From assembly GCA_029339195.1 (NCBI GenBank), contig JAPTJF010000131.1, forward strand, positions 1-64,000: DNA of 64,000 nucleotides. The letters are read 5' to 3'. This DNA is from Micractinium sp. NFX-FRZ. Taxonomy: Eukaryota > Chlorophyta > Trebouxiophyceae > Chlorellales > Chlorellaceae. The notes below the pieces were generated by a model. That model did no database searches and was not told where the DNA came from. It saw only the letters and a program-made list of their open reading frames with translations. This document shows positions 32,781 to 43,632 of the stretch, piece after piece. Both the position numbers and the translations under genes were made by a program. Positions within the stretch are counted from its first letter, which is position 1. Every line of letters starts with the position of its first letter.

Positions 32781-34891
32781 ATGTCTCCCCCCGAGCTGGC
32801 CGCCAAGCGGGCGGGGGTGTCACTGGAGGAGGCCTTCTCAATTGACCAGGTGTGAGGCGGGGACCTGCCCCGCTCGGTGTCGGGTGCAGTATCCTGGGCT
32901 GGGTGGGGGGCCAAGCGCCCACACAGAAGGCTGCCTGCCGTGCAGCCAGGCTGCTGCTGGTAACTGGGGCGCCACGCTATCTCAGCAGAGCAGTCAAGTT
33001 TGCCGCCATGCGGCCTGGCCTCGTTGTTCCAGTCCTACCAAGGGCACACTGGCAGCACACTGGCAGCTGCCAGGCGCTGCCCTTGCCCCCGGCAAGCACT
33101 CCTGCACCTCACCCCCGCCCCAACCTGCAAATTTGTCCTCAGGACCCCACCACACCCCACCACACCGCCCCCCTCCCCCCGCTCATTCATGCCCCCTTCA
33201 CGCCCACCTGACACCCCCCCTACCCCACCCACACCCCGCCCCGCCGTTCACCTCCTGCGCAGGTCAACCTGTATGAGCGGCTGGGGCTGGACACTCTGAA
33301 GAAGCTGGCCACCGAATTCTACGACAGAGTGTACGATGACGACGACGAATTCTTCAGGTGAGAATGGCAGCTGGCTGGTGCCTTTGGCTTGATTTCCTGC
33401 CGGCTTCCTCACCCTCGGGCTGTAATCATCCTCTTCTTCTTCTTCAGGTGAGGGCCCTCCGGTGGTGTGGGTGCGCTGTGCCGTGCTGTGCTGTGCTGGG
33501 AGCCCGTTTGTGCGGGGCCCTACTGTAGCTGCATTGATTGTAAGGTACGGAGGCCCGTTTCCCAGCGGTACCGCTGTGCATTCGTTCCTGCACTGCTGTG
33601 TGCTGTGGAGTGTTTGGGCTGGAGTGGGTAGGCTCGGCAGGGCCGGCCTTTGGCGGGCCTGCTCTTCTCTCCCGCCCACCCCGCCAGCCCTGCCCGCCTC
33701 CCTCCTCTCTCGCCCGCCCAGGCGCGTGTTTGCGAGCTCGCCAAAGGCGACAGCCATCCGCAACAACTACGAGTTTGTGGCGCAACGCCTGGGGGGGCCG
33801 CCCCTCTACTCGGAGCGCAAGGGTAAGAGAGACAGAGGTGCTTGACGTGGTCGAGTGGCAGGGGCCGGGGTGGGGCAGGCGGAGCAGCTGGAGGGCGTCT
33901 TTTCTGCATACAAGGCAAAGCTGGTGTGAGCTATGGGGTGAGAGGGGAGCGTGGGCGGGTTGAGTGCGGCAGTTGGCTGGGAGCAACGGTTTGGGTATGA
34001 GGTACAAGTGGGATGGGGGAGGGCGCGCCGGGGTAGGAGCGGCGAGCCGGATAGTGCGGGCCATGTGCTGGGGATGAGCAGGGAATGAGGGGCAGCGTAG
34101 CGCAGCGTGGTGCTTGCTGCGCTCGACTGCCCGCCCGCCTGGTCTGCCCAGCGCCCCCCCATTCATTGCATTGCAGGCCACCCCGCGCTGCCGCGCCGCC
34201 ACGCGCCCTTTGACTGTAGTGAGGCCACGGCGGAGCGGTACATGGTGCACATGGATGCCGCCCTGGCAGCGGTGCCCGAGATTGACCAGGACTCTGCACA
34301 GCGTTTGCACGCTTACTTCAGGTGGGGGCGAGGCAGGGGCATGTGGGATTGAGTGCCACTGGCACCCACGTGTGAGGCGTGTGACGATGGCAGCAGGAGC
34401 TGTGCCCGCAACAGTAGCGGGGGTGCCACACGCTGCGGGCTGGGCTGAGCCGCCTCTCACAGAGGTGCCTGATTGGTGGCCGGGGTGGAGGATGGTTGGG
34501 GTGTAAGCAATGCCTGTGCGCCAGCGACTACAAAAAAGACCTGCCGAAAATCCAGAAGTGGGCATCACCGGTCAGAGGCACCAGGTATGTGTGTACCCAG
34601 GGCGCTGGCTGCCTCGAGGGGTGGTAGCCCTGGCTGCGCGGTCGGCTGCTCACAGCTGCCTCATGCGGTGCCTGAGGAAGCGCTCAGTTGTCGGCGGGTG
34701 CTGCTACCGCCTCCCCATCCCCTGTTCCCTCCCGCAGGCACACCTGCTACTTCCTGGTGGTTGCTCAGGAGATGAGGCAGGGCATGGAGCGGCAGGCAGC
34801 GGCGCAGGCGGAGCACAAGCAGCAGGCGGCGGCGGCGGCGGCAGCGACGGGCGGCGGGGAGCAGGCGCCGCCAGCAGGGCAGCAACCTTGA
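32781..34891 (+). CDS. truncated (2/2) haemoglobin, plant GLB3 type, 187 aa
   Basis: Exons: 32781-32849, 33263-33357, 33722-33822, 34177-34321 and 34738-34891, phases 0, 2, 1, 2. Group II truncated globin, binding O2, NO or other ligands at haem. Matches to plant GLB3 in order are [65 protein letters not shown] (with the proximal His F8) and [20 protein letters not shown]. The position that is Trp G8 in plant GLB3 (AERWLEHM-type) is Tyr here (AERYMVHM). The C-terminus is a Gln/Ala tail of about 35 residues. Intron 2 carries a dispersed element flanked by a copy of the exon-2 donor. The start at 32781 is directly after CCCAG, so an upstream exon is possible. Confidence 0.92.
33369..33445. repeat. 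dispersed ~75-bp intronic element, copy 1
   Basis: It lies in intron 2 of the globin gene and matches 38673-38760 in the kinase gene; the longest shared block is GGTGCCTTTGGCTTGATTTC. It is flanked by TTCTTCAGGTGAG at 33350-33362 (the real exon end and donor) and the same 13-mer at 33440-33452. Confidence 0.8.
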
Positions 34892-35765
34892 ACGGCAAGT
34901 GGGCCGAGATGCAATGAACCATCACGCTGCCAATGAATGCCAAATGTGCTTGCCACTCACCTGACATATAGATAAATAAAACACTGTTGTGTACATTAGC
35001 ACTCGTGCTGCCCCGCCCTTTCTGCCTCAGTGTGGCCCAGCGCGCCGGCAGCACAGCGCTTGCTGTGACCACAGGATCGGTCTGGCAGTACCACGTGCGC
35101 AATAATGGCTGTGGCGCTCTGATTCAGGCCTCGATGGCGATGCGCGAGGCAGCATTTGATCGCGCACCTTTTGAGCCACGCTGTCGCGCCGGAGGCGCCG
35201 CCTGCGGTTCCAACAAGGGAACCGGCTGGATGATAAGTGGAGGACGAAGCAAGCATGGCAAATGTGTCTTCAAGCGCATGCACATTTAGTGGGAACCCCC
35301 GGCATCTGTTGCCCATCACTGGCCCTGGAGGCAGGCAGGCGCTGGCGGCAGGCAAGCGCTAGGTGAGCGGCGGCAGCGGCGGCAGCGGCAGCTGCTTGCA
35401 AGGCAACAGCAGCGGTGGCGGTGGTAACATGGTGCGTGGTGGGAATCATCTAGGATCGCTGCGCGGGCCGATCGCGCAGTGAGCTAAAAGCGGAACGGAA
35501 GTTGCCAGGAAGCTGCACCTTGTTGTGCATGCTGAGCCCCATGCGACCACCAAGGCGCAGGTTTCTTCATTCATTCGCCCATTATCGTCAACTCCTGCTC
35601 ACAGGGACTGTGTGCTTGCTGCACGGCGGCCTTGTAGCAAAGTTTGGCCTGCATTGGCATCGCGAGTGGGCTTAGAGGACTCCGCTTACAGTCGCCGCTG
35701 CTCACACTGCCGTCTGCATATCAATTATTTGCACTTTCCGTACTCTCAAGGGCCAGCACGATCCA
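34892..35765. other. intergenic region between globin and kinase genes
   Basis: 3' region of the globin gene and promoter/leader of the kinase gene. A GGC/GCA-repeat patch lies at about 35360-35425 and an AT-rich box at 35710-35728. No supported gene. Confidence 0.5.
35710..35728 (+). promoter_or_regulatory. CCGTCTGCATATCAATTAT promoter-like motif
   Basis: An AT-rich box 38 nt before the start codon of the kinase gene, sharing CCGTCTGCATAT and AATTAT with the box at 32312. A core promoter or shared regulatory site is possible. Confidence 0.4.
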
Positions 35766-38700
35766 ATGGCCGGTCAGGTGCCGGCCGCGTTGCTCTGCCT
35801 GGCGCTGGCCCTGGTCTCTTCCACGCTGACTGTAGAAGGTCAGCTTGCCTTGGCGGCTGAGAGGAGGCGTCCAGGGCCGTCGCGATCAGGCTAAACTGGC
35901 AGCGGCATTCCGGCGGCGGGGCTAAGCGGCGATGGGTGTGGAGCGCCTGCCGCCTGGCTTTGAGCTGCTCAGTGGTTCTCGCCCCCTCTTCCCACAGGCG
36001 CAACATTGTGGACGTTCAATTCGCCCACGATCAACGGCATGCCCCTTGATCGGTGCTTAGACTTGGCGGACTGCCCACCGTACCCAAGCGCCAACTCGGC
36101 AGACGGCTTCTGCAGGCTCAAGGGTTATGACTCAGCATGGGGCTATGATGTTGTGGATATGCTGGATACAACCACCACCATATTCTTGGACACCCTACAG
36201 TCCTGTGGCAGTACTTCCTGCCATACCTTTACCTCCATTGAATGTGTCGACTATCCGCCGCCACCCACATCCGGCTCACCCCCTCCCCGGCCGCCCCCTC
36301 CCCGGCCTGCCTCTCCGCCGCCTCCCCCGTACCGATTCCCTCCCGTCCAACGCACTTCCTCCTCCTCAGCCCCCATCGACGCAATCGCAGGCGGCGTGGC
36401 AGGCTGTGTAGGTGAGTCGCATCTAGAAGCAGTTGCATGTTCAGTAAATGGAAGCGCCCTGTGGCACCCCGACTGTTGGCCGTGGCTTGCTGCTGCTGCC
36501 CTGCCATGCCCTGCCTCATGACTCGGAGCGCGCCGTGGGCTGCTGTGCCCGCCACCTTTCCGCCCACCTGTCTGTCCGTTCGTACCCCAATTCACATCCC
36601 GGCAGTCACCGACCGTGCTTCCTCCCTTCCTTCATCCCTGCGCCATGCCCCTGCAGCTGTGCTGGCCATACTGGCCTTCTTTGCCTTCCGCCCCCGCAAA
36701 GGCTGGCTTCGCCGCCGTCAGGGAGCGCCGGCCGCTGGCCCAGAGGACAGCTCCGAGCCACCGAAGGACGGCACCGATGCCGCCAGCAAGGCGGGGGATG
36801 ATGACGTGGAGTCGGGCGGCGGCCTGGCGGGCAAGGGCAGCCTGGCCGGCAGCGCCCCCCTCATGCCCCCCCACACGATCCCTCCCTACCACGCCCCGGG
36901 CAGCACGGATACGCTGGGGAGCACGCCAGACGTGCAGCTTCCTCCCAGCTACATCAGCAGCATGGGGGCAGCAAGCCAGCCCGCCGGCACCGCCGGCCAG
37001 CAGGGTGGGGAGAGCGGTGCCCAGGAGCTGGACACTTTTATCAAGCAGCCCGGCTCTGCCAGCGCACAAGGCAGCAACCTCTCCGCCATGTGAGTGTGGC
37101 TGGCTGGGTGTGCCTTGCAACTGAGATGGGTGAATGGGACTGCCAGCAGGTTTGTGGCGTGACCGACTTGCTGCCTTGCTGGGCAGTGCAAGGCAGACGG
37201 TTCTGGCTGGGTGCGGCAGTAGCACAGCCCGGCATTCCAGCATGGGTGCACCAAGGGCACTGCTGCCTCCAGGCAGCCCTGCTTAAGTGACGTTGACATG
37301 TGCACTCAGACGCGCGCCCTACCTGTTGTAATGCAGCACCCCCAGCATGGGCGAGGCAGACATGGTGCTGGCAGCCATCGACACGTATCTCCACTCCAGA
37401 ACCTCCAGTGCCGCCGCTCCCCTGGGCAGCGGCGGCAGCAGCCAGCACAGCGGGCGCAGCGCCAGCACTCCCCTGCCCGCCGACGTGCAGCAGTGGCTGG
37501 TGCGGTGGTCAGACGTCAAGATTAGCAAGCAAATCGGCAGCGGATCCTTCGGATGGGTGAGCACCTCCAGCGGGGGCATGCTGCGCTGCGCTGCGCTGCG
37601 CTGCGCTGTGCTGCGCTGTGCTGCACTGTGCTGCGCCACGCTGAGCATGCTGCCCTGCCAAAGGGATGCACCTGCCCTGCACCGGTGCTCTGCGCTGCCG
37701 CATGACATAAAGCAGCCCGCTTGCCACAACCTCGCATGCCTCATACTGTGCCGCCCTCCCCCATGTGCCCTCCCCATCCCCGCCTCCCGCCCCTTCCCCG
37801 CCCTTGCAGGTGTACATGGGGGAGTGGCGGTGCACCAAGGTGGCAGTCAAGGTGCTGATCGACCGAGGCGAGTGCCAAGCGCCTGCCCGCCCGCCCGCCC
37901 GCCCACTTGCTGCGGGTGCCCCACCAGCCCGTCTGCCCACCAGGCTGTGCAGCCTAACTCCTCCCCTCTTGCCGTCCAGCCCACCTGCCTGCCACCCTGC
38001 CTGCCTAAATCACCAGCACCGTATGGCCAACTGCCCACCATGTCTAACCCCTGATCACTGCTGGTTGGCTGCTGATGGTACTGCCAACCGGCTAGCGTGT
38101 TGGTGCACAGCCTTCCTTTGCAATACTCGGTCGCCGGCCTCACCAGACGCCTGCCCCCCACCCATGCTGCAGATGACCTGGCCCGCAGCAGCAGCCTGCA
38201 GCTGCCCGATGCCATTGCAAGGCAGCTGCAACAGGTGGGTGCTCAGGTGTACGCATTAAGCAGGCACGCATAGCGGGACATGTCGGCGGCAAGCTGTGCT
38301 AGGAGGTTGGCCAAGCCAAGCCATCCTGCTGCCGGGCTAGGGAGACGTGCGGGCACGTGCACAGTCACCCCAATTTTCATGGGATCTCTGCTGCCTCCCC
38401 GTGGACACTGTAATGTAGCGTGATTTACTAAATGCCGCCCTTGCCGATGCCCCCACGATTCGCTGCGCAGGAGGCGGCTGTCATGGCCAAGATGCGGCAC
38501 CCCAACATCCTGAACTTCATGGGCATCTGCACAGAGCCGCCGTGCATCCTCACAGGTGGGCGGGGGTGGGTTGGGGCGGCTGGCCGGGGGCAGGGCTGTG
38601 CACCCCTTTTGGCTAGGGGCGCCACCGCACAGCGCCGAACTGCATCCTGACGGGTGGGTTTGTGCGGCGGGTAGCTGACCGGTGCCTTTGGCTTGATTTC

Positions 38701-40976
38701 CTGTTGGATTCCTCAACCCCACGCCCTCGGGCTGTCATCCTCTTCTTGTTTATTCTTCTATGGGCGTGGGTGCGGCGGCTGGCCCCGGGCAGGGCTGTGC
38801 GTGCCTAGGCAGTGCTTGGGGGGCCACCGCCTGCAGCGCTGCCCTGCATACTGACGTTTGGGCAGGGTGGGGCGGCTGGCCGGCGGCAGGGCTGCGGTGG
38901 GGTGCCGCTGTTTCGGATGTCGCTGTTGCGGAGGGGGCAGCTGTGCAGGCCTGCATGCCGCGCCTCCACACTCCTTGCTGCCATGCCCCGCCATTACGTC
39001 GCCCCCTGCTTCTCACACCCGTGTGTTTGTGCCCCGCTCTCTGGTCTCCATCCCTTCAGAGTTCATGCGGCAAGGCTCACTCTACGACGTCCTGCGCTGC
39101 GGCGCTCTGCAGCCGGAGGCAGCAGCCGCACTGACCTGGCGCCGCAGGCTGGGCATGGCTGTGGACGCTGCAACCGGCATTTAGTGAGTGCCACTGTTGC
39201 ACGCTGTGCATGGTCGAGGTGCCCGGTTGGCATGTACGTGGTGAGAGGAGGGAGGCAGGCGGGCAGGGACGCCAGAGTGTTGCACCCACCCGTGGCCCTG
39301 TCTTAGCGGCAGTCCCCGTCCCACGCCGGCCCCCATGTGCCTGCCCCTGCCCGCCTGCAGCTACCTGCACTCCCACTCGCCACCCATTGTGCACCGAGAC
39401 ATCAAAAGCCCCAACCTGGTAAGAGGGACGGGGAAAGAGGAGGATTGGGATGGGTGCAGGCGGATGCTGGGGGGAGCATCGCTGCAGGGGGATCACCTGA
39501 GAGGGGACGACGTGGCAGGGAGCAGGGAGCGCCAGGGTCGCTCGCCACTTGTATGCAGCGCTGCGCACCTGCCTGCTGCGCTGCCCCAGCCATTTTCAGA
39601 ATGCCCTCCCTCGAGCTTTTCGCCCCCGTCCCTTCCCACCCTGCCTCCCCTTGCGGCTTGTGCAGCTGGTGGATGAGCACTGGCGCGTCAAGGTGGGCAG
39701 CATGACGCCGGCAGTGCGCATGATGCGCTGGGTCCACGCATGGGCACTTATGCGTGGGATTGGGAGAACTGCAAGCTTGCTTGTTTGTGTTTACAGTCCG
39801 TGTCTCCGCAATGAAACTTGCGATACAGACGCAAGCACCCTTGTATTTGTGCATCCAGGCTTTGGCCTGCAAACTCGCACAATGGATGGAGCGTCACAGT
39901 GTAGCGGCGCTCCCCTGAGCGCCATGGGTGGCATGCCTCCCCCGACTCACCCACCGCCTGGTGCCCCCTCGTCTCCCCCTCCCCCTCCTCTCCCCGCCCC
40001 CCGCAGGTCTCCGACTTCAACCTGTCCAAGATCCTGCAGGAGCGCCAGGAGGGCAGCCAGAGCTCCACAGATGGAGGGGCCAACAACCCCATCTGGCTGG
40101 CCCCGGAGATCCTGCTCGGAGGGCGCGCCTCCGTGGCCTCCGACTGCTACGCATTTGCCCTGGTGCTGCTGGAGCTGGCCACGTGGAGGCTGCCCTGGAT
40201 GGGCACGCCAGGCTACACGGTGCGGTGCTGGGGGGGGGTGGGCGGGGCGGTGGTGGGAAGCACTGGTGTCGAGGCGGATGCCGGCTGGAGCAGTCCCACA
40301 CCCCCGCTTCTCTCTGCCATGCGGGGCCTGCGGCTGGTGCCTTTGCTCCTTCTCAAACAGCGGTCAGCCAACCCTGCTCTCCCGCCCTGCTCTTTCTGGT
40401 GGCCCCCGCTGCCTGCCCCGCAGATCACACAAAAGGTGCTGAATGGGGAGCGGCCAGAGGTGCCGCCACGTGAGGCACTGCCGGGGCCCGAGGCTGCCGG
40501 CTTCACCGGCTTGGACGCCTACCTGCAGCTCATGAGGTGCGCTGCATGCTGGGCCTGCTGGGATCGCGGTACCTGCTGGGCCCGCTGGGTCTGCTGGCGT
40601 TGCTGCGCCTGCTGCCCGCTAGCAGCATGCACGACTTCTGGTCTTACTGTGCACGCATTGCCTGGTCCCTAAAGGTGCGCCGCCCGATGCTCAGCACGCT
40701 TGCACTGCTGCCAGGCTGTGGGGCAGGCGGGGCAAACTTCGATGGACGGCGAGCTGCCACCGCCTGCTTCGCAGTAGAGAAGTGGCGCAGCTAGCCGGCG
40801 CTCACAGAGCCGGCGCGCCTGCCGCTCTGCCATGCGACCCTCCTCCTTGTGTCCCCGCATCTATCCCCAACGTGTGCAGGGAGTGCTGGGCTCAGGAGCC
40901 GGAAGACCGGCCCACGTTTGATGACGTTGTGCTGCGCCTGCAAGCCCTGCTGGAGGCGGCAGGGGAGGGGCAGTAG
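35766..40976 (+). CDS. receptor-like TKL protein kinase, about 658 aa
   Basis: Thirteen exons: 35766-35838, 35998-36411, 36657-37089, 37337-37556, 37810-37867, 38173-38234, 38471-38555, 39060-39183, 39361-39418, 39666-39692, 40007-40219, 40424-40536 and 40880-40976, every phase fitting. In order: a signal peptide (VPAALLCLALALVSS); a Cys-containing ectodomain (ADGFCRLKGYDSAWGY, CHTFTSIECVDY) like a small domain found in algal and cyanobacterial secreted proteins; a Pro-rich stalk; a membrane span (AVLAILAFFAF) before RPRKGWLRRR; a Pro/Ser linker; and a kinase domain. Kinase motifs are GSGSFGWVYMGEW, VAVKVL, HRDIKSPNL, then DFN in place of DFG, and PIWLAPE. It likely phosphorylates Ser/Thr in response to an external signal. 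The fifth exon ends at a GC donor. Confidence 0.92.
37557..37645 (+). repeat. CTGCG-type short tandem repeats in a kinase intron
   Basis: Repeated CTGCG/CTGTG pentamers just after the donor of exon 4 of the kinase gene. Confidence 0.8.
37868..38172 (+). other. GC-AG intron
   Basis: Donor CGAG|GCGAGT at 37868, acceptor CTGCAG ending at 38172. The junction codon GAT (Asp) in phase 1 joins the VAVKVL exon to the following exon; no GT donor nearby fits. Confidence 0.7.
38542..38900 (+). repeat. tandem copies of the kinase exon-7 end and donor
   Basis: Units starting GCATCCTCACAG|GTGGGC (real donor, 38556), GCATCCTGACGGGTGGGT (38641) and GCATACTGACGTTTGGGC (38843) share downstream GCGGCTGGCC, GGCAGGGCTG and GCCACCGC. 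Unit 1 is about 96 nt. Unit 2 is about 202 nt because it contains the inserted dispersed element. The donor is degraded in units 2 and 3. Confidence 0.8.
38673..38760. repeat. dispersed ~75-85-bp intronic element, copy 2
   Basis: It matches 33369-33445 with roughly 85% identity by eye, including GGTGCCTTTGGCTTGATTTC and CCCTCGGGCTGT. It interrupts the second of three tandem units. TGCGGCGG with a following TAGCTG or CTGGCC lies on both sides, as expected for a duplicated target. Confidence 0.8.
39779..39830. repeat. 52-bp dispersed repeat, copy 2
   Basis: Matches 21202-21253 with one mismatch. It lies in the intron after kinase exon 10. Confidence 0.9.
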
Positions 40977-41382
40977 AGCCCAGCAAGGCATGAGACCGCA
41001 CTACCTGGCTTCGTTGTATCTGCAGATGTCGTGTGCATGTAGCTGATGAGCACTGCCGGCGGAAGGAGCAGCGCATGAGCTGAGGCAACGAGGGTGCCGC
41101 CGTTGATGCAGCTCTGCCAGCGACCCTTCCTTCCGTGTGCCGCTGCCCATGGATGTGGCACGCCAACTCCTTGCTATTTCTGCTTACACTTTTTTTTAAT
41201 CTGAACATGGTGCACATGTTTCGAACGATTATAATGCGCACATCTAAATGTAAAGGCTCCCCACACCACACCGCAGCTGCCGCTTCTGCCAGCGCCGCAC
41301 CCAACGGCCCAGCATGCACAGCAGGGCACCTTTGTGGCCTTCGAATCCCTGATTTGTTAACCTCGGCTGTTCAGTGCGCATC
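40977..41382. other. intergenic region, kinase 3' to F-box 5'
   Basis: It contains TGTAA at 41249-41253, 273 nt after the kinase stop, and the promoter of the F-box gene. No gene seen. Confidence 0.5.
41249..41253 (+). terminator. TGTAA poly(A) signal (kinase gene)
   Basis: TGTAA in a lower-GC stretch between the kinase stop and the F-box start. Confidence 0.5.
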
Positions 41383-43267
41383 ATGGCAGCGCCCGATGAT
41401 GACGCGGTCGCTGGGCTTTCGGACCTCTCGCTCGCCGCCAGCCTCAGCCTCGCAGACCTGCCGGACGACCTGCTGATCCGCTGCCTGGACCCGCTTTCCC
41501 AACAAGAGCGGTGCGCAGAACGAACGTGGTGTTTGGGTTCCACTGGCGGGCCGGCGGGCGCTGCGGCAGGCGGCAGGCGGCAGGCGGCTGTGGCGGCCAG
41601 CGTTCATTCTGCAGGGGTGGCCATCACCATGCAGATACAAAATCGTGATCTTTTACACTACACGCAGTTGAGAAGCACGCACTGCTAACCTGTTTGTTAA
41701 GCACCTCTGCTGCTTCCTTGCAGCTTCCAGCACGCCTCTCTGGTCAGCAAGCGCTTCTGGCAGCTCTGCCTGGCGCCGCAGCTGCTACACACCATCCGTT
41801 TGCACTCACGCTTGTACACCGACACCGGCTCCGCCTGCGCGCGCGCTGAGTCTCTGCGAGCGTTTCTGGAAGAGCAAGCAGCAAGCGTGCGCAAGCTGGA
41901 GCTGTGGATGTCCTGCAGGGCATCATGCAGGCAGCGGATCCCAATTAACCTTGCAACGGCATTGGAGGGCTGCCTGGCCGCCTGCGCATCTGGCGGGCTC
42001 ACAGAGCTGCACATCTCGTATGCGCCACTGCTCAACCTGGACTGCATCCTGGGGCTCACCAGGCTGCAACGGCTGCAGCTGGAGGACGCAGACATGACGC
42101 AGGGCCTGCTGCCAGGTCTCAGCAGGCTGACAGCACTTGTTGATGCTGAGCTGGTGGGCTGGCAGCCAGAGGCGGGCGCAGCCGTGGCTCTGCCTCCCAG
42201 CCTCACACGGCTGGGTCTGGACGGATGGCACTCCTCGACTGAACTCCTGCGGCATCTGCCCCCGGTGAGCGGAGGTGTGCAGCGGGGCGCGTCGTGTGCC
42301 CATGCCATGGGCTGCATGCAGCTGAGGGGGCGCACCATGCGACAATGCCACATGCTCATGCAGACAATGTGCCGAGGCAAGGGAAGGCCGACAAACATTC
42401 CTTGTTCATGCTTTGTAAGCGCAGGCCATGTAGCTGATACATTACCACCTCTCTCCCACTCCCTTGGCATCGCAGCTGTCATCACTCAGGGCACTGGTGT
42501 GCCTCGAAGTCACGATTGCTGATGGGCTGGACCCAAACAGCCTACACATGCTAACCGCCCTGTCAACACTGCGGCAGCTGTCGCTGCACAGGATTCGAGA
42601 GCTGCCTCCAAGCCTGTCGGCTGTCACCCACCTTGAACGCCTGGTTCTTGACTGTGTCTACGAGCACAACCCCGACGAGGCCGCCGTCCTAGAGGCATGC
42701 CTGCTCAGCCTTCGCGGCTTGACAACCCTGTGCCTTCACTTTCACGATCACGAGCGGTTTTTATCGAGGTACAGAAGCCATGCGCCTCCACCAGCCCCCA
42801 TCCCACAAGCCGTCTGGAGCCTGCCGCACCTACAGCGGCTGCTGGTCTGCGGTCGGACCGAGTCTGTGCGGCCACTGCCGGGAGGCCCCTGGCTGCAGTC
42901 GCTCCGCTGGCTGGGCATGCCCTGGCCAGTGTTGAAGGCAGGAGTGGACGCGCTGCGGGAGGCTCCTCAACTGGAGTACCTTCTTTCAGACGGCACACCC
43001 CAGCTCGACCCGTCGTGTGACCTGGTGTGGGAATACATGGCCACTCACCCGACGCTGCGCTGCGTGGGCGTTGCCCACGACCCGTCGACTCACGTGTACT
43101 TCATGCCGCCGCCACAAGAGTTGAAGCACGGAATGATGCAGCGCTGCCCAGGCCTGTACCTCCGAGAGTTCCAGGAAGCCTGGGATACGTCCATGGCGCC
43201 AGACACTTTGCTCAGAGAATTCTTTCTCCCAAACCTTCCTCGTGGGCCTTGCAGCTATGGGTACTGA
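41383..43267 (+). CDS. F-box/leucine-rich protein, 486 aa
   Basis: Exons: 41383-41510, 41724-42264 and 42476-43267, phases 2 and 0. Residues about 20-55 are an F-box (LADLPDDLLIRCLDPLSQQE, then FQHASLVSKRFWQLC), the SKP1-binding element of SCF ubiquitin ligases. The rest is a leucine-rich repeat array: GLTELHISYAPLLNL, LTRLQRLQLEDADM, LTALSTLRQLSLHRI, VTHLERLVLDC and LRGLTTLCLHFHD are clear repeats. It would select a substrate for ubiquitination; the target is unknown. The C-terminal 100 residues (THPTLRCVGVAHDPSTHVYF onward) lack obvious repeats. Confidence 0.88.
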
Positions 43268-43632
43268 ACGAAAAACATGTGCGAGGCTGCATCACGCCCG
43301 ACATGCCACCCTCGCTTACAGTCACCACCTTGCTTCTGTTTACAAGCCCAGTGTTGTTCTCCCTTCCTTCCTCTTGGTCTTTCCCAACTCCCTGCCATGC
43401 CCTCGTCTGCATCACCTGCCTTGTTGTCGGCACCAATGCCTGATGCCTGCCTCCCTTAAATCAGCACAAATTACTAGATAAGTCATCGGCTACCATTATC
43501 AGGCCAGCAGACGGGGGCGCAACACTCCAGGGCATGCAAGTAGGCCAGCATGCGCCACTTCGCAGCCTCCGCCGGCCCTGGTGGCTGGCCATTGCCTCCC
43601 ACTGCCAGGCCACTGCCCTGTTTTTGCCCGCT
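43268..43632. other. convergent 3' regions
   Basis: It holds two TTACA sites (43316-43320, 43340-43344) that read TGTAA on the minus strand and could serve the MYND gene. No gene seen. Confidence 0.5.
43316..43344 (-). terminator. two candidate TGTAA poly(A) signals (MYND gene)
   Basis: TTACA at 43316-43320 and 43340-43344 on the plus strand, about 290-315 nt after the MYND stop. Confidence 0.4.
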
